64,000 nt of DNA, taken from Thiomicrorhabdus indica. Its GTDB lineage: Bacteria; Pseudomonadota; Gammaproteobacteria; Thiomicrospirales; Thiomicrospiraceae. Below the pieces are notes generated by a model. The model did not search any database. It was not told the origin of the DNA and saw only the letters and a list, made by a program, of their open reading frames with translations. Shown here one piece after another: positions 18,733-28,573 of this stretch. The stretch is from NCBI RefSeq assembly GCF_004293625.1, contig NZ_CP033040.1, forward strand, positions 1,116,001-1,180,000, given 5' to 3'. The stretch's first letter is position 1; every line of letters begins with the position of its first letter. The position numbers and the translations under genes were made by a program.

Positions 18733-19785
18733 TTACTTATGCCCAAATACTCGTGGTTGTGTGTACTGGTCAATTAATGGGACCGCCATGTTTAGTAATA
18801 AAATGGCAAAGGCAATTCCATCTGGGAAAGCACCCCAAGCGCGAATTACGTAGACCAAAATACCAATGCCGATAGCATAGATTAACCTGCCATTCGGGGT
18901 GGTGCTTGCTGATACTGGATCTGTAATAATAAAAAAAGCGGCTAGCATAACCCCTCCACTGAGCAATACAAACTCCACCGGTGGGTAAATATCTGGATTA
19001 ATGCTGTGAAAAATCCAAGCCATCAATGCAAGGCTGCCTAGAAAACCGATTGGAAATTGCCAGCGAATGGTTCGTTTCCAGAGTAAATAGATTCCGCCAA
19101 TTAAAAAGGAAAGATTAATCCAAGCCCAAGCGTTTAATCCGAGCCATAAGGTGTGAGTTTGCGTTGGTAAGGTTTGCAATACATCGGTTGTGGTGATTCC
19201 TTGAGAGATTGCGAGTCGGACTCCGTCAAGAGGTGTAGCACCAGTGAGCATATCGTAGCTGGCGGCTGCATAAGTTCCCGTGATAATAAGCTGTATCGCT
19301 TCCATGAAACCAAGGTAATGACCGCTAATATCCGCTGACATAATCCATTGGGTCATTGGGATTGGAAAAGAGATTAATAAAAATGCATAACCAAGCATTG
19401 CTGGGTTGAATGGGTTGTAACCTAAGCCGCCGTATAGGTGCTTGCCGAAGATTAGTGCAAAGGCCGAACCGGAAACTATGACCCACCAAGGCGCGGTAGG
19501 TGGAATACAAAAAACCAAGCCTGTGACGGTGATCATACCGCTTAAATCGGTAATAAAAGGCATGATTGGACGGCCACGAAGCTTAAGCATGGTGTACTCG
19601 ACAATCAGTAGGGTGGCAATTGCCAGCAGCCATTGGACAACAATTCCAAAACCGAATAGGTAGATGTGCATTGCCAGTGCTGGCATAGCCGCAATTTGTA
19701 CCTGCAACATGACTTTGCGCACAGTCTGGTCGTTGTGCGCATGAGGTGAAGAGTTTGCCAGAGGGTTCATTGGTGATGAGCTCAT
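18733..19785 (-). CDS. rnfD: Rnf electron transport complex subunit D
   Basis: A 350-aa polytopic membrane flavoprotein of the Rnf complex. The covalent FMN attachment motif SGATPLDG-like is present as TGATPLDGVR near residue 185. The helices FGKHLYGGLGYNPFNPAMLG and FFIITDPVSASTTPNGRL are strongly family-specific. The start ATG at 19785 overlaps the rnfC stop by 4 bp. Confidence 0.95.
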   Translation of the reverse strand: MSSSPMNPLANSSPHAHNDQTVRKVMLQVQIAAMPALAMHIYLFGFGIVVQWLLAIATLLIVEYTMLKLRGRPIMPFITDLSGMITVTGLVFCIPPTAPWWVIVSGSAFALIFGKHLYGGLGYNPFNPAMLGYAFLLISFPIPMTQWIMSADISGHYLGFMEAIQLIITGTYAAASYDMLTGATPLDGVRLAISQGITTTDVLQTLPTQTHTLWLGLNAWAWINLSFLIGGIYLLWKRTIRWQFPIGFLGSLALMAWIFHSINPDIYPPVEFVLLSGGVMLAAFFIITDPVSASTTPNGRLIYAIGIGILVYVIRAWGAFPDGIAFAILLLNMAVPLIDQYTQPRVFGHK

Positions 19786-22181
19786 TCGTTATTCTCTTTT
19801 TTAGCCGCAGCACGCTTCGCGGCAGCTCGTTTTGCGGCTTGCATAGCGGCTTTTTTTGCGGCGGCCTTTTTATCAAGCGGCGAATCTAGTGGTATTGCTT
19901 CTGCGGTTTCAGAAGATTCCGATGTTTTTGTAGGGGGAGAATCTTGATCGGTTTTAACCGGTGTGTTGTTCTGTTTTTGGTGTGTTTTTTTTCTGGCTAA
20001 GGCCGCTTCACGCGCTTTTTGCATTGCAGCTTTACGCGCCAATTCTTTTTCTAAAGCAGGCGAGGTCTCAGAACCATTCGCGGATAAATCAGTCGTTAGT
20101 TCCGCGGTTTGTTGTGAAGCGTTTAGCGTTGGACTTTTATTCTCATCATTCCCCTTTTTATTATTATTTTCCTCAAGATCGGATGAACTTTTCACGGCCG
20201 GATCTTCCGTTTTTGAGCTTTGTGCTGCTTTTTTACGCGCTGCGGCAATCGCCTTTTCACGTGCAGAGTTTTCAGGTTGGGCTTTTTGCTTGGCAGCTGA
20301 AGTTGCTTTGGCTTTGGCGGCAGCCATAGCTGCACGTTTTTTTGCCGCTTCTGTCGCTGCTTGGCGATCACTTTTTGACCCGAGACTTTGACCTTTGGTT
20401 TTAAAGTCCTTATCTGATTGGCCCTGTTTATTGGCAGCGGCTTTTTGAGCGGCCAAAATTGCTTTTTCTCTGGCGCTTAGCGGTTTGTCGGTTTGTGTTT
20501 GTTCACTTGAAGTGTCACTGTTGGCTTTTTTACGCGCAGCGGCTTTGGCTGCCGCCGCTCGAGCCGCTGCTGCACTCGCGACTGATTTAGAGGCGCCAGA
20601 CGTGGCTGATTTTTCTGACTCTTGAGGTGTATTGGTGTTCTGAGCCGCTTGTTTTTTAACGGCTTCTTTTTTGGCTTTCAGTCTGGCTTCGCGCTCAGCT
20701 TTTTCACGCTCAATTCGTGCTAATTTGAATTCATGACGCTGCTTGGCCAATTCAGTAGCTTGTTTTTCAGCGTTCAGCACTTTGATTTCGGATTTTGCAT
20801 GGCGGTAATATTGCACTAAAGGAATGTGGCTTGGACAGACATAACTGCAGCAACCACATTCAATACAATCTTTGATATTGAGCTTTTCCACTTTTTCATA
20901 TTCATGCCCTTGTGCATGCCAATACATTTGTTGCGGTAAGAGGTTTACCGGGCAGGCATCCATGCATTCACCACAACGAATACAGGGCATTTGCATCTGT
21001 CTTGGCTCTGGAGGATTCGCTAAAACACAATTCGTGGTTTTCAAAATCGGCACATGATTTTGGGGCATTTGTACACCCATCATTGGGCCACCCATAATCA
21101 ATGGATAATCAATGTCACCTTTAGGCTTGGCAAGCTCCGCTAGTTCATTGAAGGGAGTACCAATAAAGGCTTCAATGTTAAAGCCTTCAGTCACACCTTC
21201 ACCACTGACTGTCACCAGTCGAGAAGTCAGTGGTTCTCCTAATGTGACTGCGCGATAAATCGCTTTCAGCGTGGCGACATTCATCATCAAAATGCCTTGA
21301 TCGATGGCATGATGACCGGATTGAAGTTCTACGCCTGTCATTTCATAAACCAACTGCTTTTGTCCACCCATTGGGTAAACTGTTGCAACTTCCTGAATTT
21401 TCATTGCAGCAAGGTGGATAACTGATGCATTTGATGGCATTTGTAGATTTTTCGCTGCGCTTTGCATTTTTTCAATGGCTTGGGGTTTATTGGTTTCAAT
21501 GCCACAAAGAATTTCTTGGCAATTGAGTGCATGCGCTACGATTTGTGCCCCCAGCCAGATTTGCTCGGCATCTGTCTGCATTAGAAGGTCGTCACAACTG
21601 ATAAAAGGTTCACACTCTGCGCCGTTAATGATGAGATGTTTGACTTTGCCTTGTTTACTTGGCAATTTGGCATAGGTTGGAAAACCTGCACCCCCCATGC
21701 CGATAATGCCAGATTGTGCAATGAGGTCTTTTAATGGTTGAGCATCTTCTGGCCAAGTGCCGGTTGTCTGCAAAACATTTTCAATGGCTTTGTTTTTTCC
21801 ATCCGGCTTTAAGATGATGCACAGTTCTTGTAATCCTGAAGCATGAGGAAGGGCGCGCGCTTCAATAGCGATAATCTCACCAGAAGTCGGCGCATGGATT
21901 GGAACCACAAGTTTTTGATTTGCATCCGCTTGAGATTGTGCGATTAATTGGTTTTTCAGAACATGATCGCCTACTTTGACCAGTGATTTAGCCATTTCAC
22001 CAACGGTTTGCGGCAATGGCAAAATGAGTTCGGTTGGATAATAGAGTGCTCTAATTGGGTTTCGCGCACTCAATGACTTGTTGTATTGCGGAAATACGCC
22101 ACCGTGAAATTTATATAACAATCGTTTGGCCAATGGATAAATAGGCGCGAGTGTGGAAGCAAAAGCTTGTAGCAAACGCAT
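19782..22181 (-). CDS. rnfC: Rnf electron transport complex subunit C with long Ala/Lys-rich tail
   Basis: A 799-aa peripheral NADH-dehydrogenase-like subunit. An N-terminal barrel region and the NADH/FMN-binding core (GMGGAGFPTYAKL, INGAECEPF) precede two [4Fe-4S] motifs, CIRCGECMDACP (near residue 397) and CIECGCCSYVCP (near 440). From about residue 475 a 320-aa low-complexity tail rich in Ala, Lys, Glu and Ser repeats AREKAIAAARKKAA-type segments, as in enterobacterial RnfC. Its antisense ORFs are artefacts of that biased composition. It abuts rnfB (shared base 22181). Confidence 0.95.
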   Translation of the reverse strand: MRLLQAFASTLAPIYPLAKRLLYKFHGGVFPQYNKSLSARNPIRALYYPTELILPLPQTVGEMAKSLVKVGDHVLKNQLIAQSQADANQKLVVPIHAPTSGEIIAIEARALPHASGLQELCIILKPDGKNKAIENVLQTTGTWPEDAQPLKDLIAQSGIIGMGGAGFPTYAKLPSKQGKVKHLIINGAECEPFISCDDLLMQTDAEQIWLGAQIVAHALNCQEILCGIETNKPQAIEKMQSAAKNLQMPSNASVIHLAAMKIQEVATVYPMGGQKQLVYEMTGVELQSGHHAIDQGILMMNVATLKAIYRAVTLGEPLTSRLVTVSGEGVTEGFNIEAFIGTPFNELAELAKPKGDIDYPLIMGGPMMGVQMPQNHVPILKTTNCVLANPPEPRQMQMPCIRCGECMDACPVNLLPQQMYWHAQGHEYEKVEKLNIKDCIECGCCSYVCPSHIPLVQYYRHAKSEIKVLNAEKQATELAKQRHEFKLARIEREKAEREARLKAKKEAVKKQAAQNTNTPQESEKSATSGASKSVASAAAARAAAAKAAARKKANSDTSSEQTQTDKPLSAREKAILAAQKAAANKQGQSDKDFKTKGQSLGSKSDRQAATEAAKKRAAMAAAKAKATSAAKQKAQPENSAREKAIAAARKKAAQSSKTEDPAVKSSSDLEENNNKKGNDENKSPTLNASQQTAELTTDLSANGSETSPALEKELARKAAMQKAREAALARKKTHQKQNNTPVKTDQDSPPTKTSESSETAEAIPLDSPLDKKAAAKKAAMQAAKRAAAKRAAAKKENNE

Positions 22182-22807
22182 TAGGCACGCTCCGCGAGTT
22201 CAGCGAGTGGCTTTTGAGTTGAATTTTGACCGGCCGGTTGAAAACTATCGAGTTGTGGTTCTGGCCACTGCCAATTTTTGAGTGTGGTTTGTTCGGGTTT
22301 CATTTCAATGCAATCAACAGGGCAAACAGGGACGCACTTTTCGCAGCCTGTACACTCTTTTTGAATGACTGTGTGCATCATTTTGGTCGCACCTAGAATC
22401 GCATCCACAGGGCATTCTTTAATGCACAGTACACAACCAATGCAGAGGTCTTCATCGATGAAAGCAGTAATTTTTTGGGTTTCTTCATTTCCTGTTTCTT
22501 CCATCGGTTTTTGTTCCCGGCCGGTAATTTCGGAAATTTTTATCATGACTTCTGTTCCGCCGGGGACGCACAAATTTACCTCGGATTCGCCATTTGCTAA
22601 GGCTTCAGCATAAGGTTTGCATCCCGCAAAGCCACACTGACCACATTGTGTTTGTGGAAGTTCACGGTCGATTTGCTCGGCCATAGGGTTACCTTCAACC
22701 TTAAAGCGAACAGCAGCGTAACCTAAGGCTAATCCAAAGGCTAAAGCTAAGCCGATAAAAATGATAACGGCTTCAAATGATTGCAACCAATCCCATCCGT
22801 TTGTCAT
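22181..22807 (-). CDS. rnfB: Rnf electron transport complex subunit B
   Basis: A 208-aa ferredoxin-like subunit. It has an N-terminal membrane anchor (about 12-32), a CGQCGFAGC-type iron-sulfur motif (about residues 54-62), and two ferredoxin motifs, [12 protein letters not shown] and [12 protein letters not shown]. Iterated-palindrome copy 10 lies in the C-terminal tail as Gln-Pro-Ala-Gly. A one-mismatch near-copy at 22516 is read Thr-Gly-Arg. It shares single-base junctions with rnfA and rnfC. Confidence 0.95.
   Translation of the reverse strand: MTNGWDWLQSFEAVIIFIGLALAFGLALGYAAVRFKVEGNPMAEQIDRELPQTQCGQCGFAGCKPYAEALANGESEVNLCVPGGTEVMIKISEITGREQKPMEETGNEETQKITAFIDEDLCIGCVLCIKECPVDAILGATKMMHTVIQKECTGCEKCVPVCPVDCIEMKPEQTTLKNWQWPEPQLDSFQPAGQNSTQKPLAELAERA
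22229..22238. repeat. Iterated palindrome, copy 10 (in rnfB tail)
   Basis: Exact ACCGGCCGGT, read as Pro-Ala-Gly after the last iron-sulfur motif. Confidence 0.95.
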
Positions 22808-23382
22808 TAAGCCAAACCTCCAAAGCCCATAAAGGCCATTGACATTAAGCCTGCAGTAATTAGAGCAATTGGTGCGCCTTTGAATGGACTAGGAACATCC
22901 GCCACTTCCAAGCGTTCGCGAATCGAGGCAAACATCACCATAACCAGAGTAAAGCCGATTGCTGCTCCAAGTCCATAAAATGCCGACTCTATAAAAGTGT
23001 TTTGTTCAGTGATATTCAGTAGTGCCACACCTAAAACAGCACAGTTAGTTGTAATTAAAGGTAGGTAAATTCCAAGCACTTGATACAACACGGGAGATGT
23101 TTTATGAATTGCCATCTCGGTAAAGCCGACGACAGCTGCTATGGCGAGGATAAAGGCAATGGTTTGCAGGAATTCCAGCCCAAAAGGGGCTAGAAGATAG
23201 GTGTAAATCAGATAGCTAAGTACCGAAGACAAGGTAAGTACAAACGCGGTTGCCAAGCCCATGCCTAGTGCAGCATCGGTTTTTTTGGAAACCCCCATAA
23301 ATGGACACAAGCCAAGGAACTTCACCAAAACGAAGTTATTGACTAAGACAGTGCTAATTAAGATTAGTACGTAATTTTCCAT
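22807..23382 (-). CDS. rnfA: Rnf electron transport complex subunit A
   Basis: About 191 aa, six-helix membrane subunit and first gene of the rnf operon. [20 protein letters not shown] at the start and [16 protein letters not shown] with the membrane cysteine are diagnostic. The frame is open to an upstream ATG at 23427, but the family normally begins a few residues before [11 protein letters not shown], which favours the ATG at 23382. Neither start has a strong ribosome-binding site, so the choice rests on family length. Confidence 0.92.
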   Translation of the reverse strand: MENYVLILISTVLVNNFVLVKFLGLCPFMGVSKKTDAALGMGLATAFVLTLSSVLSYLIYTYLLAPFGLEFLQTIAFILAIAAVVGFTEMAIHKTSPVLYQVLGIYLPLITTNCAVLGVALLNITEQNTFIESAFYGLGAAIGFTLVMVMFASIRERLEVADVPSPFKGAPIALITAGLMSMAFMGFGGLA

Positions 23383-23531
23383 TTTAGCCGCTGTGAACCT
23401 CAATCTATGCGTTGCTTCTTCGCCCATTTATAACTAAATTATAAACTTTGCTCAAAGCGTCTTGATCTTGAGGTTTTCGAAGGCTAAAAATATGTAGCTT
23501 TAGAATTCCTCAAGAGAAATTTTTATCTATA

Positions 23532-25607
23532 TTATTTAACGCGCATTCCTGGTTGTGCGCCATCGTCTGGGTTGAGGATATACAAATCCGAACCACCTGG
23601 ACCTGCAGCCAATACCATTCCCTCTGACATCCCAAATCGCATTTTACGTGGGGCAAGATTGGCAACCATGACGGTAAGTTTACCAACTAAGTCTTCAGGG
23701 TTGTATGCGGCTTTGATTCCTGCAAACACTTGACGCTGTTCAGTTCCGATATCGAGTGTGAGTTTGATTAACTTATCTGCTTCAGCTACATGTTCAGCAT
23801 TAATGATTTTTGCGATTCGCAAATCGATTTTCATAAAGTCTTCGATGCCAATGGTGTCAGCAATTTGATTGTTATCACTCATTTTTTTCTCTTTCTTCAC
23901 TTTTTTCGGCTTGCTATCTTCTTTTTTGCCGTCTGGTGCAGATTTATTGCCCAAGGACTTGGCAGATGCTTCCACCATTTTTTCAATCTGTGGCATTTCA
24001 AGGCGGGTCATTAAAGCCTTGAATTTATTGATTTCGTGTCCAAGAAGTGGCGTTTTGATATCATTCCAACCACAGTTTTCTAAGTTCAAAAATGCCCACG
24101 AATCTTCTGCCGTTTTTGGGATGACGGGCGCTAAATAGCTCATTAGTACACGGAATAAATTAATTCCCATGGTTGCCACTTCATGGAGTTCGGCTTCCTT
24201 GCCTTCTTCTTTGGCAAGAACCCAAGGGGCGGTTTCTGCGATGTATTCATTCGCTTTATCAGCCAATGCCATGATTTCTCGCATGGCATGGCCGTATTCA
24301 CGTTGTTCATAAAGTTTCGCAATGTCTTCGGATTTCTCGCTAAACTCGGAGTAGAGTGCTTGAGCGTCCGCGGATAAGTCTGTAGCCAGCTTGCCATCGA
24401 ATTTCTTTTTGATAAAGCCGGCGGTTCGACTGGCGATATTGACCACTTTCCCCACCAAATCAGAATTAACACGTTGTGCGAAGTCTTCTAAATTCAAGTC
24501 GATGTCATCAATTCGGCTCGTCAGTTTTGCCGCAAAGTAATAACGCAGGTACTCAGGGTTTAAGTGCTCAAGGTAGGTTTTGGCCATAATAAAAGTACCG
24601 CGAGACTTAGACATTTTCTGTCCATCGACTGTCAAGAAGCCATGGGCATAAACGGCATCAGGTGTTCGGAAATCTGCGCCTGATAGCATTGCCGGCCAAA
24701 ACAAGGCGTGGAAGTTGATAATGTCTTTACCGATAAAGTGATAAAGCTCAGCTTTTGAATCTTTTTGCCAATACGCATCGAAATCCAAGCCTGATTTTTC
24801 GCAATAGGCTTTGAAACTCGACATATAGCCAATCGGTGCGTCCAACCAGACATAAAAGAATTTGTCTTTTTCACCTGGAATTTCGAAACCAAAATAAGGA
24901 GCATCACGAGAAATATCCCATCCTCGTAAACCGGATTCTAACCATTCATCAATTTTGTTAGCAATTTGAGTTTGCAGGTGACCGCCTCGGGTCCACTCTT
25001 TAAGCATGTCGGCAAATTGACTTAGCTCAAAGAATAGATGATCGGAGTCTTTCTCAATTGGCGTTGCACCTGAAACCGCTGATTTTGGATTAATCAACTC
25101 AGTTGGTGAGTAGGTAGCACCGCATGATTCGCAGTTATCACCGTATTGGTCTTCAGCACCGCACTTAGGACAAGTCCCCTTGACAAAACGGTCAGGTAAG
25201 AACATCTCTTTTTCAGGGTCGTAGTATTGTGAAATCGACTTGCGTGAAATATAACCTTTGTCTTTCAGTCGGTTATAGATGAGTTCAGCAAAATATCTAT
25301 TTTCATCAGAATGCGTGCTGTGATAATGGTCAAAGGCAATATTAAAACCGGCAAAATCCGCCTGATGTTCTGCAGATGATTTGGCAATAAGCTGTTCTGG
25401 CGTAATACCTTCGGCTTCGGCACGCAACATGATTGGCGTGCCGTGTGCGTCGTCTGCGCAAACGTAAGTACATTCATTGCCTCGCATTTTTTGAAAACGC
25501 GACCAGATATCGGTTTGGATATATTCCACCAGATGTCCCAAATGGATTGGGCCATTGGCATAAGGTAGGGCGCTAGTTATCAAAATTTTGCGTGGCGAAT
25601 TTGACAT
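23532..25607 (-). CDS. metG: Methionyl-tRNA synthetase
   Basis: A 691-aa class I synthetase charging tRNA-Met. The HIGH element ([16 protein letters not shown]), a zinc knuckle with CPKCGA and CESC near residues 146-165, and the KMSKS motif ([10 protein letters not shown], near 330) are present. The C-terminal portion from about residue 575 is a tRNA-binding OB domain ([17 protein letters not shown]) after a lysine-rich linker. It stands alone on the minus strand between rnfA and nfeD-like genes. Confidence 0.96.
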   Translation of the reverse strand: MSNSPRKILITSALPYANGPIHLGHLVEYIQTDIWSRFQKMRGNECTYVCADDAHGTPIMLRAEAEGITPEQLIAKSSAEHQADFAGFNIAFDHYHSTHSDENRYFAELIYNRLKDKGYISRKSISQYYDPEKEMFLPDRFVKGTCPKCGAEDQYGDNCESCGATYSPTELINPKSAVSGATPIEKDSDHLFFELSQFADMLKEWTRGGHLQTQIANKIDEWLESGLRGWDISRDAPYFGFEIPGEKDKFFYVWLDAPIGYMSSFKAYCEKSGLDFDAYWQKDSKAELYHFIGKDIINFHALFWPAMLSGADFRTPDAVYAHGFLTVDGQKMSKSRGTFIMAKTYLEHLNPEYLRYYFAAKLTSRIDDIDLNLEDFAQRVNSDLVGKVVNIASRTAGFIKKKFDGKLATDLSADAQALYSEFSEKSEDIAKLYEQREYGHAMREIMALADKANEYIAETAPWVLAKEEGKEAELHEVATMGINLFRVLMSYLAPVIPKTAEDSWAFLNLENCGWNDIKTPLLGHEINKFKALMTRLEMPQIEKMVEASAKSLGNKSAPDGKKEDSKPKKVKKEKKMSDNNQIADTIGIEDFMKIDLRIAKIINAEHVAEADKLIKLTLDIGTEQRQVFAGIKAAYNPEDLVGKLTVMVANLAPRKMRFGMSEGMVLAAGPGGSDLYILNPDDGAQPGMRVK

Positions 25608-25777
25608 TGAATGTAATCCTTCGTTCTTCAGGCATCGGCATAAAAAGAGCCCGCTATTATAGACCTTTTTGTCCGAAGTTTTAACCCAAAGTCGTATTGT
25701 CTGAGAGGCAGGAAAAATACAGTGGAAATCAAGCTGTTAAAGTCAGTCGGAAAGGTCAACTAGCCTTTCCAAAAAAG

Positions 25778-26221
25778 CTAGTGAATTTGGATATGCGCTT
25801 TGTTGTTTTTTAATTCTACAACGGTCACGTGCATTCCTTCTTCAAAAGAGTAGTCTTGCGGATTGGCGATTGCCCATGTTGTGCCTTTGTAGGCTACTCG
25901 AAAGTCTCCGTCTGGCGTCAGAATTACTTCCCCATTTTCTCCTGTTGTCAATGTTTCCATTTCGAGTTCTTTGGAATGGTAAATGCGTTGTTGAAGAGTT
26001 TTTCGAAGCAGTAATGTCAGGAGGATGCCTGCTGTAAATGCGGTGATTAATTGGGTTTCACCCGATGAAAAATCAACAAAAAAACCTGTAATGCCTGTCA
26101 GTATGAATGCTGCACCAAACAGTGCTAAAACAAAGCTCATGGTGAGCATTTCAGCGGCCATGAGTAAAATGCCAATGGTCATCATAATCCAAAAAGGAAT
26201 AACGGGAATCATTTGCTCCAT
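25778..26221 (-). CDS. NfeD-like membrane protein
   Basis: A 147-aa protein with two or three N-terminal membrane helices (about 8-75) and a C-terminal small OB-fold domain (TLTTGENGEVILTPDGDFRV to the end), the short NfeD-type architecture. It starts 3 bp after the SPFH-domain gene stop. NfeD proteins are the classical partners of stomatin/SPFH proteins, probably acting together in membrane microdomain quality control. That role is inferred from family pairing. Confidence 0.85.
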   Translation of the reverse strand: MEQMIPVIPFWIMMTIGILLMAAEMLTMSFVLALFGAAFILTGITGFFVDFSSGETQLITAFTAGILLTLLLRKTLQQRIYHSKELEMETLTTGENGEVILTPDGDFRVAYKGTTWAIANPQDYSFEEGMHVTVVELKNNKAHIQIH

Positions 26222-26224
26222 GGT

Positions 26225-27148
26225 CTAATCCTTTTTGTTGATGGGGGATGAGGAGGAGTTTAATACTGAGGCAATTGCTGAGAGTGAACCGATCAGTTCA
26301 CCGGTTTCGATAGGGACGACCACTTTATTTGCAGAATCACTGGCGGCAATTCCTGAAAAGGCTGCAATTCGATCCTTGGAGAGGAGGAATTCGGCTGCAT
26401 TCGGGTTCTTATTCATCGCTTCATTAATCAAATCAATCGCCTTTTGATCCCCCGTTGCTAGTTGTTCTTTTTCAAAACGTTTGGCTTCTGCGGTACGCTC
26501 CAAGGCTTCAGCCTCCAAAAAGGCTTTTTGTCGTTCACCTTCTGCCACTCGAATGGTGGCATTTTTCTGACCCTGTGCTTCGGTTTCGACGGCACGACGT
26601 TTACGCTCAGCTTCAAGCATAAGCTCCATTGAATCTTGCACCTTTTGCGGAACAATAATGTCGGCGACCTCGACGCGGCTGACTTTGGCTCCCCAAGTGC
26701 CGGAAGCCTCATCCAAAGCCTTCAAGAGTGCGGCATTTAAATCGGTTCGTGAGCTCAGAGTTTCGTCCAACTCAAGACGACCGATTTCAGAGCGCAGTGT
26801 GGTTTGTGCTAGCTGGCTGACGGAATCCTTCAAATCAAGGATTTCGTAAGTAGCTTTTTGCGCATCATAGATGCGCATGAAAACCACTGCATCTATACCA
26901 ATGGACACATTGTCTTTGGTAATGACTTGTTGTTCTGGAATGTCGATGATTTGTTCTTGGGTATTGAATTGTGAGCGCTTTTGGTCAACAAAAGGAATAA
27001 TGAAATTAATTCCGCCTTTTAAAGTTTTGTGATATCGCCCCAGACGTTCAATGACCCACTGTTCCGCTTGTGGAACAATCTTGACCGAGAGTGAGAGAAA
27101 AATGATTATTAAAAGAATAATCGAGCCGGTAAATCCAAGAAACTCCAT
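26225..27148 (-). CDS. SPFH/band 7 (stomatin, QmcA-like) membrane protein
   Basis: A 307-aa protein with one N-terminal membrane helix (about 3-22), the band 7 domain (VPQAEQWVIERLGRYHKTLKGG then PFVDQKRSQFNTQEQIIDIP) and a charged coiled coil (AEGERQKAFLEAEALERTAEAKR). It belongs to the QmcA/paraslipin type. It is upstream of the NfeD gene by 3 bp, forming the usual two-gene operon. A 13-bp hairpin related to the MITE ends lies upstream at 27235. Confidence 0.9.
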   Translation of the reverse strand: MEFLGFTGSIILLIIIFLSLSVKIVPQAEQWVIERLGRYHKTLKGGINFIIPFVDQKRSQFNTQEQIIDIPEQQVITKDNVSIGIDAVVFMRIYDAQKATYEILDLKDSVSQLAQTTLRSEIGRLELDETLSSRTDLNAALLKALDEASGTWGAKVSRVEVADIIVPQKVQDSMELMLEAERKRRAVETEAQGQKNATIRVAEGERQKAFLEAEALERTAEAKRFEKEQLATGDQKAIDLINEAMNKNPNAAEFLLSKDRIAAFSGIAASDSANKVVVPIETGELIGSLSAIASVLNSSSSPINKKD

Positions 27149-27234
27149 GAGATACTCCTGTCCAGGTTAATGCTTCATCCAATCTGTATTGGGCATAGTA
27201 GCACCAAACCGACAGGCGTTAGATGACTTAAGTT

Positions 27235-27265
27235 AAGGAACCTCTGATTCAGTCAGAGGTTCCTT
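27235..27265. repeat. Bare hairpin made of the MITE end sequence
   Basis: AAGGAACCTCTGA (27235-27247) and its exact complement (27253-27265) enclose five bases. It uses the same 13 bases as the ends of the 356-bp element at 5785-6140 but lacks the interior. It lies between the Mrp-like gene stop and the SPFH gene start. Either an internal-deletion derivative or a terminator-like hairpin; no T-run follows on either strand. Confidence 0.8.
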
Positions 27266-27285
27266 GAGTCACCGTCTTGATAGAT

Positions 27286-28410
27286 TTAGTTGTTGACGAT
27301 TTCGATTTTGGGGAAGAGGTTTGCATAGCTGCGCTTTTTGTTAGCGATGTCAGCGCTGATCTGCAGAGCAATTGCACGATACTTATTGGCTAACTCACTG
27401 GTTGGTTCGGCGGTGACCGTTGGCATGCCTTTGTCAGCCTCTTCACGAATACGTTTTTCAAGCGGCATGGCTCCAAGGAATTTAACGCCATATTGTTCGG
27501 CCATAGTTTGTCCGCCATTTGCACCGAATATTGCCTCTTCATGTCCGCAGTTGGAGCAGATATGGGTGCTCATGTTTTCAATAATTCCTAAAATCGGGAT
27601 TTCGACTTTTTCAAACATTTTCAATCCTTTACGTGCATCAATTAATGATACTTCCTGTGGAGTGGTGACAATGACGGCACCGGTGACAGGAATGTTTTGC
27701 GCAAGGGTTAGTTGAACATCACCTGTTCCTGGGGGAAGGTCAATGAGTAAATAATCCAATTCATCCCAGTTGGTTTCATTCAATAACTGTTGCAAAGTCT
27801 GAGTCACAATTGGACCTCGCCAAATCATTGGAGAGTCTGGGTCGATGAGTGCTCCAATCGACATGGCTTGCAGGCCATAGGCATGCAAGGGTTGCATGGA
27901 TTTTCCGTCCACAGTTTGTGGCTTGTCGGTAATATTTAACATGGTCGGAATACTTGGGCCATAAATGTCGGCATCCAAAATTCCAACGCGAGCACCTTCT
28001 TGTTGAAGAGCTAAGGCTAAATTGACAGTGGTGGTCGATTTTCCAACGCCACCTTTACCTGAAGCCACTGCAATAATGTTTTTCACATTTTCTAGAGGTT
28101 TTACCCCTTTTTGCACATCATGGGCAACAACCGTAGTTGAGAAGTCACATTCGACTTTATTGATTTCTTCAAGGTCTTGCATGACGTGGGTGATTTGTTG
28201 TTCAAGTGCCGGCCATAGACTTTTGCAAGGGTAAGGCAGTTGTATAGACAACTTAAGTGTGCTTTTTTTGAGTTCCGCAGCTTGCAAAGCATTCAAAGAC
28301 ATCAAGTCATTTTGGGTTTGACTCTCAATCACCGTTTTTAATTGGTTTTCAATTTGGGTTTGTAATGGTGCAGAAATTCCATTGCCAAATAACTTGTTCA
28401 AAAATCCCAT
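27286..28410 (-). CDS. Mrp/ApbC-type iron-sulfur carrier ATPase
   Basis: A 374-aa cytosolic P-loop ATPase thought to bind and deliver [4Fe-4S] clusters. A short MIP18-like N-terminal domain (about 1-90) precedes the deviant Walker A motif GKGGVGKSTTTVNLA (near residue 117). DADIYGPS and LLIDLPPGTGD follow, and the cluster-ligand CxxC is in CSNCGHEE (near 281). It is a single gene on the minus strand, divergent from mutL with a 163-bp shared upstream region that contains an iterated palindrome. Confidence 0.93.
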   Translation of the reverse strand: MGFLNKLFGNGISAPLQTQIENQLKTVIESQTQNDLMSLNALQAAELKKSTLKLSIQLPYPCKSLWPALEQQITHVMQDLEEINKVECDFSTTVVAHDVQKGVKPLENVKNIIAVASGKGGVGKSTTTVNLALALQQEGARVGILDADIYGPSIPTMLNITDKPQTVDGKSMQPLHAYGLQAMSIGALIDPDSPMIWRGPIVTQTLQQLLNETNWDELDYLLIDLPPGTGDVQLTLAQNIPVTGAVIVTTPQEVSLIDARKGLKMFEKVEIPILGIIENMSTHICSNCGHEEAIFGANGGQTMAEQYGVKFLGAMPLEKRIREEADKGMPTVTAEPTSELANKYRAIALQISADIANKKRSYANLFPKIEIVNN

Positions 28411-28553
28411 TGCAGGCGTCCTTAAGAATTGAAATATGCCGCGTAGTTTAGCAGAAAACTCCTGTTGATAGCACTCGCCAAAATGATTAATGCAAGCCTC
28501 AAGAGTCCTTCGAAGCTATGAGAATTGGGTGTTATAATCCGTTACTTATTTTA

Positions 28554-28563
28554 ACCGGCCGGT
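28554..28563. repeat. Iterated palindrome, copy 11 (mutL upstream region)
   Basis: Exact ACCGGCCGGT ending 10 bp before the mutL GTG start, so it would sit in or next to the ribosome-binding region. Confidence 0.95.
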
Positions 28564-28573
28564 AGAGAAACTC

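Noticed and set aside
19961-20391. Long plus-strand ORFs opposite the rnfC tail
   Set aside because: They arise from the Ala/Lys-rich biased composition of the rnfC coding strand; no start signals or families.
22516-22525. Near-copy CCCGGCCGGT in rnfB
   Set aside because: First base differs; excluded from the count of 24.
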